Shown piece by piece: positions 1-8,018 of a DNA stretch of 64,000 bases. How positions within the stretch are numbered: position 1 is the stretch's first letter; each line of letters begins with the position of its first letter. The DNA is taken from positions 107,875 to 171,874 of the forward strand of contig JBLXEV010000006.1 in NCBI GenBank assembly GCA_048262715.1. The letters are read 5' to 3'. The notes beneath the pieces were generated by a model. That model did not search any database, was not told where the DNA came from, and saw only the letters and a program-made list of their open reading frames with translations. This DNA is from Albirhodobacter sp048262715. Lineage in GTDB: Bacteria > Pseudomonadota > Alphaproteobacteria > Rhodobacterales > Rhodobacteraceae. The position numbers and the translations under genes are program-made.

Positions 1-701
1 TGACGGACGTTCTGGACGGCGTCACGGGTGGCCTCGGGGATCTTGGCGATCTTGGCGGCGTGACCGATCTGCTCGGCGGCGTGGCGGATATCGACGGGCT
101 TACCGATGGTTTGCTCGGCGGCGTTGGCGATCTGGGCGGCGTGACCGACCTGCTCGACGGCGTCACCGGCGGCCTCACCGGAGGCTTGCTCGACGGGCTG
201 CTGGAGCCGGTCATCGGCGAAGACGGTGTTGTCGACACGGTGCTCGATACCGTGGGCGGCCTGCTCGACGGGCTGACAGGCGATCTGCCGCTTGACGGTG
301 TCACCGATCTCCTCGGCGGCCTCGGCGATACCGGCGATCTCCTTGGTGGCCTCGGCGATGTGACGGACGTTCTGGACGGCGTCACGGGTGGCCTCGGGGA
401 TCTTGGCGATCTTGGCGGCGTGACCGATCTGCTCGGCGGCGTGGCGGATATCGGCGGGCTTACCGATGGTCTGCTCGGCGGCGTTGGCGATCTGGGCGGC
501 GTGACCGACCTGCTCGACGGCGTCACCGGCGGCCTCACCGGAGGCTTGCTCGACGGGCTGCTGGAGCCGGTCATCGGCGAAGACGGTGTTGTCGACACGG
601 TGCTCGATACCGTGGGCGGCCTGCTCGATGGGCTGACAGGCGACCTGCCGCTTGACGGTGTCACCGATCTCCTCGGCGGCCTCGGCGATACCGGCGATCT
701 G
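1..701 (+). repeat. 360-bp tandem repeat, two copies, inside the G/D/L-rich gene
   Basis: Bases 1-341 align without gaps to 361-701 with about four substitutions (near 94/454, 111/471, 269/629 and 283/643). The period is exactly 360 bp, which keeps the frame. The second copy diverges after about 701. The first copy begins at or before the window edge, so more copies may lie upstream. Confidence 0.9.
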
Positions 702-800
702 CTTGGGGGTCTCACCGATAGCTTGGGCGATGTCTCCGGCTTGCTCGGTGGGCTTGGCGACCTTAGCGGTGGCCTCGACGATCTGACAGGCGGACTGTAA
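3..800 (+). CDS. Acidic Gly/Asp/Leu-rich repeat protein, 3' part
   Basis: The frame is open from the window edge, so the N-terminus lies upstream. The visible 265 residues are almost only G, D, L, V and T, built of short motifs such as TDLLGGV, GLLDG and GDLGD. From residue 1 to the stop I see no Lys, Arg, His, Cys or aromatic residue, so the protein is extremely acidic. Two copies of a 120-residue block lie in tandem and encode the 360-bp DNA repeat. It ends in a short diverged tail. I do not recognise a named family. A secreted or surface low-complexity protein is a guess from composition only; no transport signal is visible because the start is missing. Confidence 0.75.
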   Translation, partial: TDVLDGVTGGLGDLGDLGGVTDLLGGVADIDGLTDGLLGGVGDLGGVTDLLDGVTGGLTGGLLDGLLEPVIGEDGVVDTVLDTVGGLLDGLTGDLPLDGVTDLLGGLGDTGDLLGGLGDVTDVLDGVTGGLGDLGDLGGVTDLLGGVADIGGLTDGLLGGVGDLGGVTDLLDGVTGGLTGGLLDGLLEPVIGEDGVVDTVLDTVGGLLDGLTGDLPLDGVTDLLGGLGDTGDLLGGLTDSLGDVSGLLGGLGDLSGGLDDLTGGL

Positions 801-994
801 TGGCACGCCCCGCTCCCTTCTCTCAGGATGCCGAGCTTCGTGCGATCTTCCGGCATTCCATAACCGAGCGGCTCTCATGCCGCTTGGCCGAAGGGGGCGG
901 CGCTTTTCTCGAATGGCTGCGCTACACTTGGAGGCGCAGCGGTGCAGCCAGTGAGCAGGTCCCTATTGATCTGGCGCAGTCTGATCAAGCCTAG
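800..994 (+). CDS. Small hypothetical protein (64 aa)
   Basis: ATG overlaps the TAA of the preceding gene (TAATG), suggesting translational coupling. The product is basic and Arg-rich with a central FLEWLRYTWRR stretch and no signal peptide or membrane segment, the opposite composition to its neighbour. I do not recognise it. It is followed by a rho-independent terminator at 1059-1090, consistent with the end of this transcription unit. A chance ORF is possible. Confidence 0.4.
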   Translation: MARPAPFSQDAELRAIFRHSITERLSCRLAEGGGAFLEWLRYTWRRSGAASEQVPIDLAQSDQA

Positions 995-1058
995 CTTGAG
1001 TGGAGCTCACACGCGCCGCCGCGGGGCAAAAATGCACTGCCGAAGCCGTTAAAATACC

Positions 1059-1090
1059 AAAACCGCCCTTTGCATCAAGGGGCGGTTTTT
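1059..1090 (+). terminator. Rho-independent terminator
   Basis: Inverted repeat of the type AAAACCGCCC...GGGGCGGTTTT with a short loop and a T run on the + strand; the A run on the other side could make it bidirectional. It closes the small-ORF transcript. The rest of 995-1246 shows no gene and looks like ordinary chromosomal flank. Confidence 0.8.
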
Positions 1091-1246
1091 CATTTGTTGC
1101 CATAATGATATACGCCGCCTCCCCGCCCGCTTGCGCGCAAGAAACACGTCACCAAAGGAGAGCGGTTAAATAGGAATTCACCCCACATAAGCGTCCCTTC
1201 TGAGGGCACCGTGGAGGTGGACAATCTCACTGATGTCGCTGTGAGA

Positions 1247-1266
1247 AAATGGTCGGGGCGGTAGGA
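1247..1266 (+). repeat. Left attachment site (20-bp direct repeat)
   Basis: Identical to 19016-19035. It reproduces the 3' end of tRNA-Pro (acceptor strand, discriminator and CCA, read on the minus strand) plus 3 nt. The flanks on both sides differ, so the repeat is exactly bounded. It lies 121 bp upstream of the preferred integrase start. Confidence 0.88.
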
Positions 1267-1387
1267 ACATAATAACGTTTTGATTCAAGCCATTAAATTC
1301 ACGCAACAATATGTAATTGCTTTACTATTTCCGCAGAATACTGTAACACATGGCCATAACACACGCCCCTTACACATGGTGCATTTC

Positions 1388-3193
1388 ATGGCTCGAATTA
1401 GCCACTTAGTCCGGCGCGGATCGGCCTATTCCGCGCGAACCCGCGTCCCCCTTGATCTTGTCGAAGTCATCGGCAAGCGCGAGCTGGTGAAGGCGCTTGG
1501 AACAAATGACGAAGCCGAGGCAAAGCGGCGGCTGTATCCCATTCTTGCCGACTGGCAACGCGAGTTCGACGACTTGCGATCTCGCAAAGCACTGGTGCCC
1601 GCCGACCGAGATCATGCTGTTTGGGATCATTACACCGCCACGCTCGCCCGCGACGAAGCGGCTCGCGCGGCCACAGCCAGCGAGACTGAGATTGAGGCCG
1701 AAAAGGCCACGCTGATTGCGAAGGCCCAGCGTGGTGAAATCAAGGACGCCAACCCACTGACCATTCTGGATGCAACCCTTGGCTTGGAGGTGATGCAGCA
1801 CAGCGGGGAAGTCTCCGCCTATGCGCGCGCCGCGAAGCTGAAAGAAATGCGCAAACACCTCACCACCGGCAACGTCTCCCTGATCGCAAATGAGGTCAAC
1901 GAATACCTGCGCGAGAACAGGCTATTGGTTGAGCAAGGCACAGCCGATTGGATCAGCCTCGCCCGCCATATGATGCGCGCGGAGATAGAGGCGCTAGAGC
2001 GCACCCTAGAGCGCGATCTGGGCGACTTCGGCGGCAAGCCTGCCGATCCGATTGTAAAGCCTGCCACTGGCTCGCGCCGTGAAGTCGCGAAGGCGGGCGA
2101 AACAATCATGGAAGTCTTTAGCGCCTTCGCGCGCGAAAACCCGAACCGCGTAGCACCGGATCGACTGGACCAGATCCGGCGCGACATTGGAACTTTTGTT
2201 GAAGTTGTCGGTGCGAGCTTTCCCGTTCATGCCATTGATAAGATTGCAGTTCGCGACTGGAAGGCCTTGCTTGTGAAATATCCCTTGAGAGCTACCGAAG
2301 TGACCGATTTCAAAGGCATGAATATCCGCCAAATCGTCAACGCAAACGAGCGCCTCGGGCGACCAGTTTTGTCTGACCGCACAGTAAACCGTTACATGTC
2401 CAGTCTCGGTGCATTTTGCAAATGGCTCACCATGAACGGGTATCTCGCACAGAACCCCGTTTCCGGCATGACGCTCCCGAAGGAAAAGAAATCGAAGACG
2501 CTAAGCTTTACATCAGAGCAACTGAACGCCCTGTTTAAATCGCCGCTGTTCAGCGGCGCACAAAGCAACAAGGAAGGCGAGTGGCGCTATATCTCACGGG
2601 CGGGTGAAGTGTTGATACGCGATCACCGCTTTTGGGTGCCGCTAATCATGCTGTTTTCCGGCGCGCGCAATGGCGAGATTGGCCAACTTGCGACGAGCGA
2701 CGTTCGCAAGTTGCACGGTCACTGGATATTCCACATTACGACCGAAGGCGATCAGACCGAACAAGGCAAGTCGGTGAAGACCGAGGGTTCAATGCGCGTG
2801 TTGCCAATACACCCTGAGCTTATCCGGCTTGGTTTTCTGGAATACCACGCGGAACGGATCAAGGCGGGTGACAAGCAACTGTTCCCCCATGCCAAACGTA
2901 ACGAACGCGGTCAGATGATGGCCGAGTTTTCGCGCGAGTTCGGCAAGTATCTGACGCGCATCGGTATCAAAGAAGGGCGCGGTCTATCGCTCTACTCTTT
3001 CCGGCATGGTGCCGCCGACGCGTTGCGGCGGGCCGGATATCTGGACAATCAGTTTGGGTTCATCCTTGGACACACCGAGCGTTCAATGACGGGGCGCTAC
3101 GGGCAGATGCCTCAAGGCCTGCTAGAACAGCGTGTCGAGCTAGTGAACGCTATCAGATACCCTGACGTAGTTTTGGACCACCTGATAGCGTAA
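1388..3193 (+). CDS. int: Tyrosine recombinase / phage integrase
   Basis: Integrase of 601 aa catalysing site-specific recombination between the tRNA-Pro repeats. The N-terminus (MARISHLVRRG, then RVPLDLVEVIGKRELVKALGT) is typical of the DUF6538-type arm-binding region of alphaproteobacterial integrases. The C-terminal catalytic domain shows Arg427 (GARNGEI), Arg539 in YSFRH, His562 (LGH) and nucleophile Tyr571 (GRYGQ). I chose ATG 1388 because family homology begins there; the frame is open back to a TTG at 1280 and an ATG at 1376. The gene lies just inside the left attachment site and is followed, without a visible excisionase or repressor, by the portal gene. Confidence 0.92.
   Translation: MARISHLVRRGSAYSARTRVPLDLVEVIGKRELVKALGTNDEAEAKRRLYPILADWQREFDDLRSRKALVPADRDHAVWDHYTATLARDEAARAATASETEIEAEKATLIAKAQRGEIKDANPLTILDATLGLEVMQHSGEVSAYARAAKLKEMRKHLTTGNVSLIANEVNEYLRENRLLVEQGTADWISLARHMMRAEIEALERTLERDLGDFGGKPADPIVKPATGSRREVAKAGETIMEVFSAFARENPNRVAPDRLDQIRRDIGTFVEVVGASFPVHAIDKIAVRDWKALLVKYPLRATEVTDFKGMNIRQIVNANERLGRPVLSDRTVNRYMSSLGAFCKWLTMNGYLAQNPVSGMTLPKEKKSKTLSFTSEQLNALFKSPLFSGAQSNKEGEWRYISRAGEVLIRDHRFWVPLIMLFSGARNGEIGQLATSDVRKLHGHWIFHITTEGDQTEQGKSVKTEGSMRVLPIHPELIRLGFLEYHAERIKAGDKQLFPHAKRNERGQMMAEFSREFGKYLTRIGIKEGRGLSLYSFRHGAADALRRAGYLDNQFGFILGHTERSMTGRYGQMPQGLLEQRVELVNAIRYPDVVLDHLIA
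3149..3190 (+). terminator. Inverted repeat at the integrase 3' end
   Basis: A 9-bp perfect inverted repeat, CGCTATCAG (3149-3157) with CTGATAGCG (3182-3190), spans the last integrase codons. It is followed by an AT-rich stretch. It may weaken read-through into the structural operon; the long loop and the lack of a clear T run make terminator function uncertain. Confidence 0.35.
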
Positions 3194-3229
3194 TTTTATC
3201 ACATAACCCTTGCTGGCCGATTCACTGGT

Positions 3230-3247
3230 GTGGTATCTATATACCAC
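3230..3247 (+). promoter_or_regulatory. 18-bp palindrome upstream of portal operon
   Basis: Perfect 7-bp arms GTGGTAT / ATACCAC with a 4-nt spacer, 21 nt before the portal ATG. The AT-rich centre could be a -10 element, with TTGCTG at 3210-3215 as a weak -35. A palindrome of the same size and pattern lies before the second structural operon (10218-10235). Inference: operator or activator site controlling late genes. Confidence 0.5.
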
Positions 3248-3268
3248 AATGTGTTTAACGAGTTCTGT

Positions 3269-4483
3269 ATGGGTATCATGTCAAGCCTCGCCCGCGCTGT
3301 CGGGCGAGGCGCTTCCGAAACGAAGTCATTCAAACTAACTGAGCCTGAGGCGTTCCCGCTGTTCGGGCTTTCCGCCACCGCTTCGGGCATCTCCGTCACC
3401 GCATCCAGCGCCATGCGGGTTCCAGCGGTGCGTAGGGCTGTTTCGCTGATCGCGGAATCTCTCGCCACTCTTCCGTTCAAAACCTACACCGAAGCCAAGA
3501 CGCCTGCGAAAGATCATGTGTCTTACGGGTTGGTGCACGACTGGGCGAATGATTGGACCAGTGCCGAAGAGCTGCGCGAATTGCTCACCTCGGACGCCCT
3601 CTTAACGGGCCACGGCTTTGCGCAGGTTGTGCGTGTAGAAGGCCGCGCGGTGGAATTGCACCGCATGGACCCTGCCGCTGTCGCTATCGAATATGACGAC
3701 TTTGGTGAACCCTCTTACCGCGTTCGGTTGAAGGATGGTGGCGAGACGGTTCTGGCGCACCATGACGTTTTACACATCCACGGATTGCGCGGCGTCTCCC
3801 CGATCTTGCTGGCGCGCGAGGCAATCGCATTGGCCTTGGCTTCCGAACAGCATCTTGCCGGTTTCTTCAAGAATGGTGGCCGCCCTTCGGGGGTGATCCT
3901 CCACCCGAACAAGCTGGAAGCCGATACGATGAAGAAGCTGGCGGCAAGCTGGTTTCAATCGCATAGCGGCGAACAAGCCGGATCTACCGCTATCCTTGAT
4001 GAAGGGATGACCTTTAAAGAGATCGCGGTAAAGCTGGCCGATGCCGAGTTCTCCGAGGTTCGGCGCGAACAGGTGCGCGAGATCGCCCGCGCCTTCAACG
4101 TGCCGCCTGCGCTTCTCTATGAGCTGTCACGCGGCACTTGGTCCAACTTTGAGCAATCGCACCGCGACTTCCTGACCGGCACCCTGCGCCCGTGGATTGC
4201 CCGCTGGCAGGCCGCTTATTCACGGGTGCTGTTGTCGCCCGAAGATCGCACCTCTTTCTATATCGAGGCAACGCCCGACGACCTCTTGTCGGTTGAGTTC
4301 GCCGCCCGCGCCACCGCTTACAGCCAATACCGCGCTATGGGTGCCATGACCGCGAACGAGGTTCGCAGCGGTCTTAACCTGCCGTCTATGGCCGATGGCG
4401 ACACCCTGCAAAACCCCTTCACGACCACCACAAACAGCGCCCCGCCCGCGCTACAACCCGAGGAAGAATCTAAGAATGACTGA
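3269..4483 (+). CDS. Phage portal protein, HK97 family
   Basis: A 404-aa protein of normal length for HK97/SPP1-type portals, which form the dodecameric DNA entry channel of the capsid. Recognisable features are the N-terminal AVRRAVSLIAESLATLPF, a central HIHGLRGVSPI...AREAIALALA segment and the C-terminal NVPPALLYELSRGTWSNFEQSHRDFLTGTLRPWI. ATG 3269 was chosen over an upstream GTG (3230) inside the palindrome and over ATG 3278. The 3' end overlaps the next gene by 8 bp. It is unusual that the portal follows the integrase directly, with no terminase before it. Confidence 0.92.
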   Translation: MGIMSSLARAVGRGASETKSFKLTEPEAFPLFGLSATASGISVTASSAMRVPAVRRAVSLIAESLATLPFKTYTEAKTPAKDHVSYGLVHDWANDWTSAEELRELLTSDALLTGHGFAQVVRVEGRAVELHRMDPAAVAIEYDDFGEPSYRVRLKDGGETVLAHHDVLHIHGLRGVSPILLAREAIALALASEQHLAGFFKNGGRPSGVILHPNKLEADTMKKLAASWFQSHSGEQAGSTAILDEGMTFKEIAVKLADAEFSEVRREQVREIARAFNVPPALLYELSRGTWSNFEQSHRDFLTGTLRPWIARWQAAYSRVLLSPEDRTSFYIEATPDDLLSVEFAARATAYSQYRAMGAMTANEVRSGLNLPSMADGDTLQNPFTTTTNSAPPALQPEEESKND

Positions 4484-4853
4484 CCTAATCACGCATCGCG
4501 CTTTCTTTGGCGATGCGATCTATCCCTTCACCATGACCGACCCCATGCTGGCCGAACTGGAAAAGCTCACCGGCCTCGGTGCGGGCGGTCTCTACTTCCA
4601 GATGCTCAATCTCGCCTATCCCGCCGAATACCTGCGCGAGATCATCCGGCTGGGCCTGATCGGTGGCGGCATGAACCCCGAGAAGGCGCAGCGCCTCTGC
4701 GAAGCGTATGGCGTCAACCGCCCGCTGGCCGAGGTGCTGGGCTTGGCCTTTGATATCATGGACGCGCGTTGGACGGGCAAGCCTGCCACGCCTGAAACTG
4801 CGCCCGCCGCTGCCTCGGGCGATCTCGGTCCTACCCTCTCGGTAGCCGCATGA
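4476..4853 (+). CDS. GTA/phage tail-assembly chaperone-like protein (TAC_11 type)
   Basis: A 125-aa product with FFGDAIYPFTMTDPMLAELEKLTG at the start and GLIGGGMNPEKAQRLCEAYGVNRPLAEVLGLAFDIM in the second half. This pattern resembles the gene-transfer-agent family PF11836 (tail assembly chaperones). The tail is Ala/Pro-rich. The start overlaps the portal end and the stop overlaps the next ATG (ATGA), so it is tightly coupled. Its position between portal and capsid genes is odd, since such chaperones normally sit before the tape measure. Family assignment is by pattern only. Confidence 0.6.
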   Translation: MTDLITHRAFFGDAIYPFTMTDPMLAELEKLTGLGAGGLYFQMLNLAYPAEYLREIIRLGLIGGGMNPEKAQRLCEAYGVNRPLAEVLGLAFDIMDARWTGKPATPETAPAAASGDLGPTLSVAA

Positions 4854-6349
4854 CCGACCGCATCGAAATCAAAGCCGCGTTGTCTGTCGATGATGCGGGC
4901 GAGATCACCGGCACGGCATGGCCGTTCGGTTCCCCTGACCGCGTGGGCGATGTGATTGAAAAAGGCGCATTCACCAGCCCTGCATCGCTGCCCATGCTTT
5001 TTGCCCATGACCAAGCACAGGTGATTGGGGTCTGGGATGAGATCAACGAGACTGACACCGGCTTGACTGTGAAAGGCCGGTTGCTGGTGGATGACGTGGA
5101 GCGCGCCCGTGAGGTGCGCGCCATGGTCAAGGCTGGCGCTGTTGCGGGCCTGTCCATCGGCTTTGTCACCAAGGGCGCAAAGCGCCACGCCAAGGGCCGC
5201 ACGATCAGCGCCCTTGAGCTTCACGAAATTAGCATTGTCGCGGTTCCTGCCCATCCGCGCGCGCTGATCACCTCTGTAAAATCCGTAACGAGTGAGATTC
5301 CCCACATGGAAAACGAAGAAATCGAAACACCGGCAAACGCGCCGGACACGAATACCAAGGCGCTGAACGCTGTTCTGTCGCGTCTGGACAAGCTGGAAGC
5401 CAAGGGCCAACGCCTCGGCGCACCTGCCATTGTTCAGGGCCGCGACGACCAAAAAGCGTTCGTGTCCTTCCTGCAATCCGGTCAGATCGACCAGAAAGCG
5501 CTGACCGTCGCCAATGACGCACCCGCCTATGTGCTGGCACCCGAAGAGACCTCGGGCGAGTTCATCCGCAACCTTGTGGAGTTTAGCCCTATCCGCTCGA
5601 TTGCCGATGTGCGCACCACGGGCAGCCACACGATCCTCCTGCCCAAACGCACCGGCATCACGAATGCCGTTTGGGTTGGCGAAACACGCACCACTACCGG
5701 CTCGGAACCCTCTTTCGATCAATCCGAGATCGCAGTGAAAGAGCTGGCAACCCACGTTGACCTGTCGCTTCGGATGCTGGAAGATTCCGGCAATGTGGAG
5801 GCCGAGGTGCGGCTGGCGCTGGCCGAAGACTTCGGCGCGAAAGAAGCGCTTTCGTTCGTGAACGGCAGCACCACGCACGAACCTATCGGCTTTATGACCG
5901 CTGCCGGTATCGCGGAAACGAACAATGGTCACGCTACGGTTCTCGCGGCGGATGCGCTTATCAACCTGCTTTATGCGATGCCCGCGACCTATCGGAACCG
6001 TGGCGCATGGGTGATGAACGGCACCACGCTTGCCGCCGTGCGCAAGTTGAAGGATGGGAACAATAACTACCTGTGGCAGCCCTCTTATCAGGCGGGCCAG
6101 CCCGAAACGATCCTTGGCCGCCCTGTTGTGGAGGCGCTGGATATGCCGAATATCGCAAGCGGCACCACGCCGATCATCTTCGGTGACTTCAAAGCGGGCT
6201 ATCGCATCTATGACCGCGTGTCGCTCGATGTGATGCCCGATCTGTTGACGCAACGCACAGTTGGCCTCGCCCGCTTCCATGCCCGCCGCCGCGTCGGTGC
6301 CGGTGTGGTGCGCACCGATGTGTTCCGCAAACTGAAAATGGTCGCCTGA
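4850..6349 (+). CDS. Prohead protease - major capsid protein fusion, HK97 fold
   Basis: A 499-aa two-domain protein. Residues 1 to about 145 are a prohead protease (U35/HK97 type): GTAWPFGSPDRVGDVIEKGAF, candidate catalytic His in FAHD, candidate Ser in AGLSIGF, and HEISIVAVPAHP. After a linker (about 150-200) rich in E/K with LSRLDKLEAK, likely the scaffold-like delta region, comes an HK97 capsid domain: AYVLAPEETSGEFIRNLVEFSPIRSIADV, VWVGETRTTTGSEPSFDQ and a C-terminal FARFHARRRVGAGVV-like segment. Protease and capsid are normally separate genes, although fusions are known. The fusion would be self-cleaved during prohead maturation. Confidence 0.92.
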   Translation: MTDRIEIKAALSVDDAGEITGTAWPFGSPDRVGDVIEKGAFTSPASLPMLFAHDQAQVIGVWDEINETDTGLTVKGRLLVDDVERAREVRAMVKAGAVAGLSIGFVTKGAKRHAKGRTISALELHEISIVAVPAHPRALITSVKSVTSEIPHMENEEIETPANAPDTNTKALNAVLSRLDKLEAKGQRLGAPAIVQGRDDQKAFVSFLQSGQIDQKALTVANDAPAYVLAPEETSGEFIRNLVEFSPIRSIADVRTTGSHTILLPKRTGITNAVWVGETRTTTGSEPSFDQSEIAVKELATHVDLSLRMLEDSGNVEAEVRLALAEDFGAKEALSFVNGSTTHEPIGFMTAAGIAETNNGHATVLAADALINLLYAMPATYRNRGAWVMNGTTLAAVRKLKDGNNNYLWQPSYQAGQPETILGRPVVEALDMPNIASGTTPIIFGDFKAGYRIYDRVSLDVMPDLLTQRTVGLARFHARRRVGAGVVRTDVFRKLKMVA

Positions 6350-6355
6350 TCGGCC

Positions 6356-6976
6356 ATGATCAACGTGCTGCAACCCGCTACGGAAATCCCCCTTTGCTGC
6401 GGATCCCATACCGTGACGCTTCGGGCTTCCCTGCGGGTTGCAGTCGCGCTTGAAAGTGTGTCGGGCGGCATCACCTCCCTTTGGGAGAATGTCGCCCAAC
6501 AAAAGCTGACCGCGCTTCATGCGGTGATTAAAGAGGCGGCGACCGATCGGCTTCAAGCTGAACTGTTCCTATCCCACGCCTCAAGAGTTCCGCTTGTGCA
6601 GTTTGTCGGTTCGGCACAAGCGGCGTGCCTCACCCTACTGGCGTCCATCCTTGCGCCTGCGCAGGGTGAGGCAACCCCTACCGAACCCTCAACTGACCCA
6701 ATGCCGCTTGCGCAGTTCTTCACCGAACTGTTCAGCCGCGCAACGAGCTGGCTAGGCTGGCCGCCGTCCGAAGTTTGGAACGCGAGCGTGGCCGAGATCG
6801 TCACCGCACTAGAGGCGCAAGCAGAGCGCGAATTGCGCCGCGCGGGCGTCACCCCATCCGACAAACTCAAAGGCCGCGACGTATACACCAAGGAGCGGCT
6901 GCAAGAGATTGAAGAGATTGGGTTCGACCCCGCCTTTGACCGTGCAGGCCTGCAAGCATTGAAAGCGAGGCAATAA
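6356..6976 (+). CDS. Putative phage tail-assembly chaperone-like protein
   Basis: A 206-aa protein, 6 bp after the capsid gene. The N-terminal segment (TVTLRASLRVAVALESVSGGI) resembles GTA-type tail assembly chaperones. The middle LGWPPSEVWNASVAEIVTALEAQAE resembles the short Phage_TAC_6/rcc01693-like proteins encoded beside them. It could therefore be a fusion of two chaperone-type proteins. The C-terminus is charged and probably helical. The assignment rests on motif resemblance; a generic hypothetical phage protein is the alternative. Confidence 0.45.
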   Translation: MINVLQPATEIPLCCGSHTVTLRASLRVAVALESVSGGITSLWENVAQQKLTALHAVIKEAATDRLQAELFLSHASRVPLVQFVGSAQAACLTLLASILAPAQGEATPTEPSTDPMPLAQFFTELFSRATSWLGWPPSEVWNASVAEIVTALEAQAERELRRAGVTPSDKLKGRDVYTKERLQEIEEIGFDPAFDRAGLQALKARQ

Positions 6977-6978
6977 TA

Positions 6979-7647
6979 ATGCGCACTGTCTACCTATACG
7001 GCTCACTCGGGCAAGAGTTTGGGCATAAACACAAGTTTGCAATCGAAAGCCCTCTTGAGGCGATCCAAGCCTTGCGCGCGAACTTCCCTAAATTCGCATC
7101 CAAGCTGCGCGTGGGCTTCTACCGCGTCGTCGTCGGTAAGACCGAAAAGAACGGCATGGAGCTGGATGAAGGCGAGCTGCTGGGTTTCAAGCTCGGCAAG
7201 CAAGACCTTCATATCGTGCCGGTGATCGAGGGTGCCAAGCGCGGCGGGTTGGGTAAGATCGTTGCGGGTATCGCCATGATCGGCCTCTCCGCGATGACAG
7301 CGGGCGCTACAGGCGGAATCTTCGGCACGGCACTGTTTGGCGGCGGTATGACCGGCTCCGCCATGATTGGCAGCGTCGGGATCAGCATGACCATGACCGG
7401 CGTTGCATCGCTTTTGACGCCGCAAGAACCGGATAGCGCCGAAAAGGCAAAGTCGTTCACCAGCTCCGGCCCGACCGTAACGACGCGCGAGGGTGGTATT
7501 GTTCCTATCGCTTACGGCGAAGTCATCACGGGCGGAACGATGATCAACGGCATTCTCACTGTTCGCCAAGAAAACGGCGAAGAGAAAGACATCAGCTTTG
7601 CTGACGCATGGATCGGTAGCTTCAAGAACTACGCGCCGAGAACGTAA
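6979..7647 (+). CDS. Lambda gpI-like tail assembly protein
   Basis: A 222-aa protein with MRTVYLYGSLGQEFGHKHKFAIESPLEAIQAL at the start, as in lambda tail assembly protein I, which acts in tail-tip assembly. A Gly/Ala/Met-rich hydrophobic stretch lies at about residues 90-145. The C-terminal REGGIVPIAYGEVITGGTMINGIL corresponds to the family's conserved end. The gene starts 2 bp after the previous stop. The tail-tip partners expected beside it (lambda K, L and J equivalents) are absent, so it may depend on a helper phage or be a relic. Confidence 0.75.
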   Translation: MRTVYLYGSLGQEFGHKHKFAIESPLEAIQALRANFPKFASKLRVGFYRVVVGKTEKNGMELDEGELLGFKLGKQDLHIVPVIEGAKRGGLGKIVAGIAMIGLSAMTAGATGGIFGTALFGGGMTGSAMIGSVGISMTMTGVASLLTPQEPDSAEKAKSFTSSGPTVTTREGGIVPIAYGEVITGGTMINGILTVRQENGEEKDISFADAWIGSFKNYAPRT

Positions 7648-7658
7648 GGAATCCCCTG

Positions 7659-8018
7659 ATGCCAGCACCCCCGCGCCTATGCTCTTGCGGTGCTATCGTT
7701 GCCGCTGGCGCGCTATGCGCGTGCCAGCGTGACACTATACGCACCAGAGGCCGCCGCCATGATGCAAGGCGACCGAATAGCCGCAAGCGCGGCTATACGC
7801 GCGAATGGGAGGCGCTACGGGCCGAGTTCATCCGGTTGCACCCTACCTGCGCCTTCTGTGGTGTGGAGGCGCAGGTGGTGGATCATATCAAGCGGCATCG
7901 GGGCGATCCCGCGTTGGTGCTGAACTGGAACAACCTACAATCGCTTTGCAAGCGATGCCATAATTCCGAGAAGCAGAGGCAGGAGCGGCCTGCAACTGCA
8001 ATTCGGCTTTACCTTTGA
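7659..8018 (+). CDS. Phage HNH endonuclease
   Basis: A 119-aa small HNH nuclease. Two Cys pairs act as zinc ligands (CAFCG and SLCKRCH), with the HNH core VVDHIKRHRGDPALVLNWNNLQSLC. An extra N-terminal CSCG...CAC cluster is visible. In HK97-like phages this enzyme cooperates with the terminase in genome packaging and is usually next to terS; here it is about 3.7 kb away. Its 3' end overlaps the antisense DUF262 gene by 10 bp, marking the point where that cargo interrupts the operon. Confidence 0.9.
   Translation: MPAPPRLCSCGAIVAAGALCACQRDTIRTRGRRHDARRPNSRKRGYTREWEALRAEFIRLHPTCAFCGVEAQVVDHIKRHRGDPALVLNWNNLQSLCKRCHNSEKQRQERPATAIRLYL

Noticed and set aside
4616..6556. Long antisense open frame (646 codons) opposite the capsid gene
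   Set aside because: GC-rich antisense shadow: the + strand encodes a clear protease-capsid fusion and the antisense product has no recognisable motif. The same applies to antisense frames at 28651-29838, 31185-32738, 32950-34728, 35060-37123 and 43591-45426.
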